Shown: piece after piece, positions 1 to 5,179 of the stretch
How the letters are laid out: each line of letters opens with the position of its first letter
Numbering within the stretch: the stretch's first letter is position 1
IMG/VR virus record: IMGVR_UViG_3300010885_077209
Location: 1-26,259 of that record
DNA: 26,259 bases
Direction: 5' to 3' (one strand)
DNA from: a virus
Made by a program: the position numbers and the translations under genes
The notes under the pieces: model-generated
What the model was told of the DNA's origin: nothing
Databases searched by the model: none
Seen by the model: only the letters and a program-made list of their open reading frames with translations

Positions 1-205
1 CTGCTGAGTTGGCAGACATGCACACCTCATGGCAGGGGTGGACCGGTCCTGGTCACCGCTACTATTGCAACCCGGAGGCAGGGCGCCGGTCGTTCCCTGC
101 CTGAGGTCACCCGCCGCCCCTCACGAATATGCGTGGGGGGCAGTCGTTCGTGATTGGCAGTCTCATGGGGGGCGCCCCCGTCGCCGTCGCGCCCCGTATA
201 TAAAA
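1..205. other. GC-rich island with inverted repeats; possible 3' end of a truncated gene
   Basis: Positions 1-200 contain 134 G or C bases (67%), while the structural genes to the right are near 30%; composition changes abruptly at about 200. The segment contains a 10-nt palindrome (40-49), an 8-bp inverted repeat AGGCAGGG/CCCTGCCT (76-83 and 95-102), a 7-bp inverted repeat TCACGAA/TTCGTGA (121-127 and 147-153) and a 12-nt palindrome GGGGGCGCCCCC (168-179). Reading from base 3, a frame of 33 codons runs open to a TGA at 102-104, with a Trp/Tyr/Gly-rich sequence (WQGWTGPGHRYY) that could be the tail of a protein entering from outside the window. I do not recognise it. Possible origins are recent transfer from a higher-GC host, a structured non-coding RNA, or a chimeric assembly edge; the sequence alone does not decide. 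Confidence 0.5.
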
Positions 206-318
206 ACGCACCACTACCCTAAGCTATAAACGACCCAAATCGACTTGTATATATCTCTCTAGTTAAAAAAATTCCTGATGCTATATAACTTTGAAAAAGG
301 TTAATTATAATACAAAAA
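206..318. other. AT-rich intergenic stretch
   Basis: No ORF is supported here. A TATAAT hexamer sits at 306-311, only 7 nt before the ATG at 319, but no -35 element is visible at 16-18 nt spacing (283-288 reads ATATAA). A real start there would give a leaderless or nearly leaderless transcript. Confidence 0.4.
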
Positions 319-489
319 ATGCAAAAAAATTCCGAGGAAATTTTTGAACACGTACAGGTCGATCCAATTACAGGGAAGTACTTTATTTTTCTTCCAGAGC
401 AAATTATGAATGAATTTGAGTGGTATGAAGATACGGAAATCCGAATGTCTATGGATGGAGAGGACCTGATTCTTTCAGAAAGAGACTGA
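319..489 (+). CDS. 56-aa AbrB/SpoVT-like small protein
   Basis: An ATG at 319 opens a 56-codon frame ending at TGA 487-489. The protein has the layout of a swapped-hairpin AbrB/MazE-type domain: a first strand (HVQVDPITGK, residues 11-20), a strand plus Pro turn (YFIFLPEQIM, 21-30), a short helix, and a final pair of strands (EIRMSMDGEDLILSERD, 40-56). Proteins of this kind bind DNA as dimers, as transition-state regulators or antitoxins, but no toxin partner is seen nearby, and in a phage it could be a transcriptional regulator or a structural adaptor. I recall similar short proteins in cyanophages, usually left as hypothetical. There is no clear Shine-Dalgarno: the nearest AAGG is about 19 nt upstream. 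Coding is supported by amino-acid composition and by its placement before a strong promoter. The AbrB assignment is inference from pattern. Confidence 0.7.
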   Translation: MQKNSEEIFEHVQVDPITGKYFIFLPEQIMNEFEWYEDTEIRMSMDGEDLILSERD

Positions 490-518
490 TTGACAGATGC
501 TACATAATGGTGTATGAT
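490..518 (+). promoter_or_regulatory. sigma-70-type early promoter
   Basis: TTGACA (490-495) and TATGAT (513-518) are separated by exactly 17 nt. The -35 is perfect and the -10 differs from TATAAT at one base. Transcription would start around 525 and read into the glycosyltransferase gene at 542, giving a leader of only about 17 nt. It lies immediately after the stop codon of the preceding small gene. Cyanomyovirus early genes are transcribed by host sigma-70-type polymerase, so this marks the downstream cassette as early. Confidence 0.7.
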
Positions 519-541
519 ATGAAAGTAAACAACTTATCTTT

Positions 542-1294
542 ATGGCTAAAGGATTTACAGTAAAAGCAAAGGCGCCCGTAGCGTCATCACAACAACAAGA
601 ATGGGATTATGATCTAGCAAAAGAGATGGTACGAGGCAAATCAATTGTCTTTTGTCTTCCTGGTCGCGGAGTTTCATATACCTACCTAAAGAGTTTTGTA
701 CAACTCTGTTTTGATTTGGTACAGGCAGGAGCAAGTATTCAAATCTCACAAGACTATTCATCGATGGTCAATTTTGCACGATGCAAGTGTTTAGGTGCAA
801 ATGTACTTCGTGGACCAAAGCAAGTTCCTTGGGATGGTAAACTTCCATACGATTGGCAACTTTGGATTGACTCTGACATTGTATTCAATACTGAAAAGTT
901 TTGGCAACTTATTCTAATCGATAAGGATATTGCTGCTGGTTGGTATGCAACTGAAGATGGGCACACTACATCAGTTGCTCACTGGTTGGAAGAGGATGAT
1001 TTCCGCAATAATGGTGGAGTCATGAATCATGAAACTGTTGAAAGTATTTCCAAGCGTCGCAAACCTTTCACAGTAGACTATACTGGTTTTGGGTGGGTTT
1101 TGATTAAGAAGGGAGTCTTTGAGAATCTTGAATATCCTTGGTTTGCTCCTAAGATGCAAGTCTTTGAATCTGGTGAGGTTCAGGATATGTGTGGAGAAGA
1201 TGTATCCTTCTGTTTGGATGCAAAGGAAGCAGGATTCGAAATTTGGTGCGACCCTCGTATCAGAGTTGGTCACGAAAAGACACGAGTAATCTGA
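542..1294 (+). CDS. GT-A-type glycosyltransferase-like protein
   Basis: The 250-aa product shows a GT-A layout. A first Rossmann-like strand (SIVFCLPGRGVSY, 34-46) is followed by a region reading SSMVNFARCKCL (73-84), as in phage and bacterial glycosyltransferases that scan a nucleotide-sugar site. A DxD-type motif lies in WQLWIDSDIVF (D110-S-D112), which binds the divalent metal and sugar nucleotide in this fold. The C-terminal part contains GFGWVLIKK (182-190), an acidic GEDVSFC segment (218-224) with the position of the catalytic acid, and a late GH (243-244) that often completes the metal site. The donor and acceptor cannot be read from sequence; virion or host surface glycans are possible targets. 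The start is ATG 542; an upstream ATG at 520 is out of frame. Ribosome binding is weak, and the probable transcript start is only about 17 nt upstream. One line of the gene counts 43% GC, clearly higher than the structural genes. Confidence 0.8.
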   Translation: MAKGFTVKAKAPVASSQQQEWDYDLAKEMVRGKSIVFCLPGRGVSYTYLKSFVQLCFDLVQAGASIQISQDYSSMVNFARCKCLGANVLRGPKQVPWDGKLPYDWQLWIDSDIVFNTEKFWQLILIDKDIAAGWYATEDGHTTSVAHWLEEDDFRNNGGVMNHETVESISKRRKPFTVDYTGFGWVLIKKGVFENLEYPWFAPKMQVFESGEVQDMCGEDVSFCLDAKEAGFEIWCDPRIRVGHEKTRVI

Positions 1295-1299
1295 TTTGA

Positions 1300-1461
1300 A
1301 TGTCTAACGAATTATACAATATTCTCTGTAAGGGACGTAAGATTTACTCGAATCTTACAGAGACTGAATACTTCAATACTATGGAGGATCTGGCAGATGA
1401 ATTTTATCAGACAGGTTCTCCAAGTCCAAATGAAATTGAAACTGAAATTATAGGAGAATAA
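1300..1461 (+). CDS. Conserved 53-aa cyanophage-type protein
   Basis: ATG 1300 opens a 53-codon frame ending at TAA 1459-1461. The product begins MSNELYNILCKGRKIYSN and ends in an acidic tail (NEIETEIIGE). It is probably a small globular or helical protein with a segment EYFNTMEDLADEFYQTGSP (24-42) typical of an amphipathic helix followed by a turn. It starts 5 nt after the preceding stop, so translation is likely coupled to the glycosyltransferase gene. I recognise it as the kind of short conserved hypothetical seen in T4-like cyanophages, but its function is unknown and no catalytic motif is visible. Confidence 0.75.
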   Translation: MSNELYNILCKGRKIYSNLTETEYFNTMEDLADEFYQTGSPSPNEIETEIIGE

Positions 1462-1463
1462 TT

Positions 1464-1607
1464 ATGGCTAAGCGCCCCTCATTAACTAGCAACGCTACTA
1501 TTGCATCAAAACCAAAGAATACTCGCCAAGGTGATGGATCTAATACTAAGTATGCCGCTACTTCTCGTAACTCGGCTCGCAAGAAGTATAGGGGTCAAGG
1601 TAGGTAA
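1464..1607 (+). CDS. 47-aa basic protein, unknown function
   Basis: ATG 1464 follows a good Shine-Dalgarno (AGGAG, 1452-1456) with 7-nt spacing. The 47-residue product is strongly basic and low in hydrophobics (MAKRPSLTSNATIASKPKN, then a C-terminus ARKKYRGQGR), so it is probably disordered or nucleic-acid binding. The TAA stop (1605-1607) overlaps the ATG of the next gene (1607-1609) in the arrangement TAATG, showing translational coupling. Similar short Arg/Lys-rich proteins are widespread in cyanomyoviruses, and I know of no assigned function. RNA or DNA binding is a guess from charge alone. Confidence 0.75.
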   Translation: MAKRPSLTSNATIASKPKNTRQGDGSNTKYAATSRNSARKKYRGQGR

Positions 1608-2206
1608 TGTATCATTTAGATGGTAAAGATGAATGGAATCATATTCATCAAGACGATCTATGGATTTATAATAAACTCTTTCTAAGTCGGGTTTTAGGAT
1701 ATAACTGTGGTCCTGTTGGGACTCCAGTTCCTAAACCTGACTTTTATATTGTTCGCCCCTCTTTTAATTTACTTGGTATGAGTCGTTTTGCTCGTCTTGA
1801 GTTTGTTTATAAATGGACAGATAGATTTCATCCATCAGAATTTTGGTGTGAAGTTTTTGATGGAGAGCACTTAAGCGTTGATTTTAAAAATGGTCAGGCA
1901 GAATTAGTAGTAAGAGGAGAAAAAGAAAGTGATGATCTTCTTTACAAATGGAGAAAATGGGAAAAAATAGAACAAAAAGTTGAGTTTCCTTCAGTTCTAT
2001 CAAAATTAAAAGGAAATTATGAATGGATTAACTGTGAATTTATTGATGGAAATCTAATTGAAGTTCATTTTCGCCAAAATCCTAACTTTAGATATAATAA
2101 TACTGTAGCAATACCAGTATGGAATGATGATAAAATTGAAAATATGAAAGATTATACCTTTATAGATGATAAAGAATATCATCGTAAGGGTTTTTATGTA
2201 AAATAA
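1607..2206 (+). CDS. 199-aa conserved phage protein, unknown function
   Basis: The frame begins at ATG 1607, overlapping the preceding stop, and ends at TAA 2204-2206. No signal peptide or membrane segment is visible. Conserved-looking pieces are GPVGTPVPKPDFYIVRPSFN (residues 35-54), a strand-rich middle (EFWCEVFDGEHLSVDF) and a C-terminal IEVHFRQNPNFRYN. The PDFYIVRPSFN and IEVHFRQNP segments recall parts of ATP-grasp-type ligases, where a Lys/Arg strand contacts ATP and a late E-x-N/H region binds metal, but I cannot place the full set of ligands, so I do not assign that function. It is rich in Trp, Tyr and acidic residues. The last codons are directly overlapped by a late-type promoter motif. 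Confidence 0.8.
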   Translation: MYHLDGKDEWNHIHQDDLWIYNKLFLSRVLGYNCGPVGTPVPKPDFYIVRPSFNLLGMSRFARLEFVYKWTDRFHPSEFWCEVFDGEHLSVDFKNGQAELVVRGEKESDDLLYKWRKWEKIEQKVEFPSVLSKLKGNYEWINCEFIDGNLIEVHFRQNPNFRYNNTVAIPVWNDDKIENMKDYTFIDDKEYHRKGFYVK

Positions 2207-2209
2207 ATA
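2202..2209 (+). promoter_or_regulatory. Late-type promoter motif upstream of speD
   Basis: AATAAATA matches the cyanomyovirus late motif NATAAATA and the T4 late consensus TATAAATA at 7 of 8 positions. It overlaps the stop codon of the preceding gene and lies 38 nt before the preferred speD ATG, a sensible distance. The AT-rich background makes chance matches fairly common, so position is the main support. Confidence 0.45.
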
Positions 2210-2247
2210 TTTTTAATACTATTCTTACCGAATTGGAAAGTTTTTCA

Positions 2248-2574
2248 ATGGGCAGGCACCTATTATTAGAGGTGTATGATGTTAAATACGATCTCATTAA
2301 TGATGCAGTTGCCCTTGAAGAGGTAATGGTTAAAGGAATTGAACGTGCTGGAATGACGATTCTAAACGTCTTTCAGCACTGTTTTATACCTCAGGGATGT
2401 ACAATAGTCATTGCACTCTCTGAGAGTCATGTATCATGTCATACGTGGCCAGAAGAAGGATGTTTAGCAATTGATGTTTATACTTGTGGTGAAGGAAACC
2501 CAAAATTAATTGCTTTAGAATTGTTAAAATATTTGAATTCCGATAATTATAATATCAGAGAAATAGATCGTTAA
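2248..2574 (+). CDS. speD: S-adenosylmethionine decarboxylase proenzyme (pyruvoyl type)
   Basis: This enzyme decarboxylates S-adenosylmethionine to the aminopropyl donor used in spermidine synthesis. The product is 108 aa from ATG 2248, close to the small Thermotoga/Bacillus-type (class 1B) enzyme. Counting from that Met, the self-processing site is the ESH of SESHVSCHTWPEEG: cleavage between Glu59 and Ser60 would turn Ser60 into the pyruvoyl cofactor. The other catalytic residues of the family are present: His65 (CHTWPE) and Cys80 (DVYTCG). The N-terminal GRHLLLEVYD matches the family start. The frame also opens at TTG 2233, but ATG 2248 has a GGAAAG ribosome site (2235-2240) at 7-nt spacing and fits the family N-terminus better. 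speD is a known cyanophage auxiliary metabolic gene. No speE is seen here, so host aminopropyltransferase is presumably used. Confidence 0.95.
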   Translation: MGRHLLLEVYDVKYDLINDAVALEEVMVKGIERAGMTILNVFQHCFIPQGCTIVIALSESHVSCHTWPEEGCLAIDVYTCGEGNPKLIALELLKYLNSDNYNIREIDR

Positions 2575-2583
2575 ATAGGTAAT

Positions 2584-2636
2584 AGGAGATAGCAACCTCC
2601 TTCATAAAAGTTCTGTTTTATTCATTAAAACAGGAG
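2584..2636 (+). promoter_or_regulatory. Leader with two hairpins that could control the Shine-Dalgarno of the next gene
   Basis: The spacer after speD contains AGGAG (2584-2588), CTCCT (2597-2601), and a perfect 8-bp stem CTGTTTTA/TAAAACAG (2613-2620 and 2626-2633) with a 5-nt loop. The second arm runs into the Shine-Dalgarno AGGAG (2632-2636) of the gene at 2643. CTCCT can pair equally with the first AGGAG or with the real Shine-Dalgarno, so two mutually exclusive folds are possible. No T-run follows the stem, so it does not look like an intrinsic terminator. Confidence 0.35.
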
Positions 2637-2642
2637 CTAAAA

Positions 2643-2819
2643 ATGTTAATTGAATCTGGAGATTCTCAAAAAAGATTAATTCAAGAGGTTATGCACGATT
2701 ATGCACCAAAACATAATCTCAAAAAACAAACTGAATTGCATGAAAAAATTAGAAATGATGAAGATTATGATGATTGGTCCTATGGAACTGAACCAGTCTA
2801 TGGATCTTCATGGAAATGA
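2643..2819 (+). CDS. 58-aa acidic/aromatic small protein, unknown
   Basis: ATG 2643 has a good Shine-Dalgarno (AGGAG, 2632-2636, 6-nt spacing) and the frame ends at TGA 2817-2819. The N-terminal two-thirds look helical (QKRLIQEVMHDYAPKH, residues 9-24, then KKQTELHEKIRNDEDYDD). The C-terminus is short, aromatic and probably extended (WSYGTEPVYGSSWK, 45-58). No known domain is recognised. It lies between speD and the baseplate block, separated from gp25 by a late promoter motif, so it may belong with speD in one transcript. Coding is supported by the ribosome site and a plausible composition; function cannot be stated. Confidence 0.7.
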   Translation: MLIESGDSQKRLIQEVMHDYAPKHNLKKQTELHEKIRNDEDYDDWSYGTEPVYGSSWK

Positions 2820-2820
2820 G

Positions 2821-2828
2821 CATAAATA
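2821..2828 (+). promoter_or_regulatory. Late promoter motif before the baseplate gene block
   Basis: CATAAATA fits the cyanophage late motif NATAAATA (T4: TATAAATA) and lies 21 nt before the gp25 ATG at 2850, just after the preceding stop. It is the natural start of the gp25-gp6-giant gene transcript, which has no other gap until 17131. Confidence 0.6.
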
Positions 2829-2849
2829 ATTTAAGAAATTTTATGTCCG

Positions 2850-3251
2850 ATGGCAATTACTAGGATATCTAGATCGTTTAAAGATATTAGTTTATCCTTT
2901 GATCCACACCCTGTGACTAAGGATTTACCAATTCTTAAAAATCAAAGTGCAATTATACGATCTGTTCGAAATATAGTTGAAACAATTCCAACTGAAAGAT
3001 TTTTTAATTCTACAATTGGTTCAAACGTTCGTTCTAGTTTATTTGAATTTGTAGATTTTGGTACTGCTTCGGTTATCCGAGATCAAATTCTTGTCGCAGT
3101 TTCAAATTACGAACCAAGAGTTACAAATGTAAATGTTGAAGTAAATCCTCAACCAGACATTAATAATTTTGAAGTTACCATTAATTTTGATATTATTGGG
3201 CAAGAAATTCCAACACAACAGTTTTCATTCATATTAGAGGCAACAGGATAA
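2850..3251 (+). CDS. 25: Baseplate wedge subunit gp25
   Basis: The 133-aa product matches the GPW/gp25 family (T4 gp25 is 132 aa), the baseplate wedge protein that contacts the gp6-gp7 core bundle and helps start sheath assembly. The family pattern is clear: an N-terminal extended segment, then KNQSAIIRSVRNIVET (30-45), the loop IPTERFFNSTIGSNVRSSLFE (46-66, equivalent to the GERxFxPxFGxxxxxLLFE motif), a helix VIRDQILVAVSNYEPRV (75-91) holding the hallmark EPRV, and three C-terminal beta strands. The start is ATG 2850; the ATG at 2843 is out of frame and hits a stop after six codons. It is 1 nt from gp6, as in a single operon. Confidence 0.93.
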   Translation: MAITRISRSFKDISLSFDPHPVTKDLPILKNQSAIIRSVRNIVETIPTERFFNSTIGSNVRSSLFEFVDFGTASVIRDQILVAVSNYEPRVTNVNVEVNPQPDINNFEVTINFDIIGQEIPTQQFSFILEATG

Positions 3252-3252
3252 A

Positions 3253-5178
3253 ATGCCTTTTACAAAGTTTGCTAATCTAGATTTTGATCAAATCAAGACC
3301 TCTATCAAAGATTATCTCCGTGCAAATTCCAATTTTACGGATTTTGACTTTGAGGGGTCTAATTTTTCTGTATTAATTGATACTTTAGCGTATAACACAT
3401 ATATTACTGCGTTTAACTCTAATATGGTTGTAAATGAATCCTTTCTGGATTCTGCAACACTAAGAGAAAATGTGGTCTCTCTTGCAAGAAATATTGGTTA
3501 CGTGCCGCGCTCCAGAAGCGCCTCAAAGGCAGTTGTTTCTTTTAGTGTATCAACTGCAGTAAATACTCCAACACTCACCTTACAGGCAGGATTAGTGTGC
3601 GTTGGGGCATCAGATGGAACTTCATATGTCTTCTCTGTTCCTTCTGATATTACTCGAAATGTGGTTAATGGTGTCGCTAGTTTCAGTGAGATTGAAATTA
3701 GTGAAGGAACATTTCTCAAAAAACAATTTACAGTAGATGGGTCACTAGATCAAAAATTTATTTTAAATAACTCATATATAGATACTTCCACGATTGTTGC
3801 GTATGTAAAATCACCAAGTGATACTGGACTAGGAAGGAAATATTCACTTATAGAAAATATTTTTAAAATTGATTCTGTATCAGAAACTTATTTACTTCAA
3901 GAAATTAAAGATGAAAAATATGAGATTTTCTTTGGAGATGGATATTTTGGCAAGAAGTTAGAAAATAATTCGGTTATTACAGTTACATATATTGTAACTG
4001 ATGGAAAAGATGGTAATGGTGCAGATGTATTTTCCTTTGCAGGAACTTTTAAGGATGCAAGTAATAATACAATTATTCCAACAAATACAATTACAGTAAC
4101 TACAAATCAAAAATCCCAAAATGGCGATGAGATTGAAGGAATAGATTCAATTAAATATTTTGCTCCAAGACTTTATTCCTCTCAATATAGGGCAGTCACT
4201 GCAAAAGACTATGAAGCAATTCTCAAAGATAAGATATATCCAGATACTGAATCTGTATCCGTAGTTGGTGGAGAAGAAATGAATCCCCCACAATATGGTA
4301 AAGTTTTGATTAGTATTAAACCAAAGAATGGAACTTATGTTTCAGACTTTAATAAAATGCAAATTCAAAATAAATTAAAACAATATACTGTTGCTGGAAT
4401 CAATCCAGAAATAATTGATTTAAAAATTTTATACGTTGAGATTGATTCTTCAATTTATTACAATAATTCTAGTATTGGTAGCGTAGAAGATTTAAAAACA
4501 AAAGTAAAGAATTCTCTCATATCATATTCAAAATCTACTAATTTGGGATCTTTTGGGGGAAGATTCAAATATAGTAAAGTCCTGCAGGTTATCGATAATA
4601 CTGATAGTGCAATTACTTCTAATATTACAAAAGTAAGAATTAGAAGAGATATGAAAGCATTTATCGGTAGACCTACTCAATATGAAATTTGTTACGGTAA
4701 CAAATTTCATGCAAATCCTGCAGGAAAGAACATCAAATCTACTGGATTTAAAATTGCTGGGGAAGCAGATACTGTTTATTTTACGGATGTTCCAAATTCA
4801 GATTTAAAAACTGGAATTATATCAGTTGTAAAAAAATCACCAATTACAGTTTCCGTTGGGTCTACTCAAGAATTAAAAACCATGGTCGTGGTTAAATCTG
4901 CAGGAACTGTTAATTATGAAACTGGTGAAATTTTACTTGGATCTTTAAATATTACATCAACATCATTAGATGCAGATATTATTGAAATTCAAGCATATCC
5001 AGAATCAAATGATATTATTGCTTTGACGGATTTGTATATCTCATTTGATGTTTCAAAAAGTTCAATAAATATGATTAAAGATGTTATTGCATCTGGTGAT
5101 GATATATCTGGAGTTATATTTTCAACAGAAGATTATTACAGATCAAGCTATTCGAACGGAGAATTAACGAGGGCGTAA
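3253..5178 (+). CDS. 6: Baseplate wedge subunit gp6
   Basis: The 641-aa product is close in length to T4 gp6 (660 aa), which dimerises with gp7 and gp25 to make the core of each baseplate wedge and the inner ring. The N-terminus (FANLDFDQIKTSIKDYLR, then FEGSNFSVLIDTLAYNTYI and SFLDSATLRENVVSLARNIG, about residues 6-82) is the helical part typical of gp6/baseplate J proteins. A beta-rich domain follows, and then the J-like signature RAVTAKDYEAILKDKIYP with GGEEMNPPQYGKVLISIKP (about 312-355). The C-terminal 150 residues are beta-rich, ending in a polar tail. It lies 1 nt after gp25 and 1 nt before the giant gene, with GAGGG (5169-5173) serving as ribosome site for the latter. Confidence 0.93.
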   Translation: MPFTKFANLDFDQIKTSIKDYLRANSNFTDFDFEGSNFSVLIDTLAYNTYITAFNSNMVVNESFLDSATLRENVVSLARNIGYVPRSRSASKAVVSFSVSTAVNTPTLTLQAGLVCVGASDGTSYVFSVPSDITRNVVNGVASFSEIEISEGTFLKKQFTVDGSLDQKFILNNSYIDTSTIVAYVKSPSDTGLGRKYSLIENIFKIDSVSETYLLQEIKDEKYEIFFGDGYFGKKLENNSVITVTYIVTDGKDGNGADVFSFAGTFKDASNNTIIPTNTITVTTNQKSQNGDEIEGIDSIKYFAPRLYSSQYRAVTAKDYEAILKDKIYPDTESVSVVGGEEMNPPQYGKVLISIKPKNGTYVSDFNKMQIQNKLKQYTVAGINPEIIDLKILYVEIDSSIYYNNSSIGSVEDLKTKVKNSLISYSKSTNLGSFGGRFKYSKVLQVIDNTDSAITSNITKVRIRRDMKAFIGRPTQYEICYGNKFHANPAGKNIKSTGFKIAGEADTVYFTDVPNSDLKTGIISVVKKSPITVSVGSTQELKTMVVVKSAGTVNYETGEILLGSLNITSTSLDADIIEIQAYPESNDIIALTDLYISFDVSKSSINMIKDVIASGDDISGVIFSTEDYYRSSYSNGELTRA

Positions 5179-5179
5179 T

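Noticed and set aside
1-205. tRNA or rRNA fragment
   Set aside because: No T-loop GTTCRANNC, acceptor pairing or recognisable rRNA segment found on either strand.
29-229. 66-codon open frame in the GC-rich island
   Set aside because: Long frames are expected by chance in GC-rich DNA; the Pro/Arg-rich product, lack of a ribosome site and run into the AT-rich spacer argue against coding.
306-311. TATAAT as a promoter for the 56-aa gene
   Set aside because: No -35 at proper spacing and almost no room for a leader; kept only as a note in the intergenic entry.
971-1273. Minus-strand ORF of 100 codons opposite the glycosyltransferase
   Set aside because: Antisense shadow with no ribosome site; the plus-strand frame has clear motifs throughout.
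2613-2633. Hairpin as an intrinsic terminator of speD
   Set aside because: The stem is AT-rich and not followed by a T-run; its 3' arm runs into a Shine-Dalgarno, so a translational role is more plausible.
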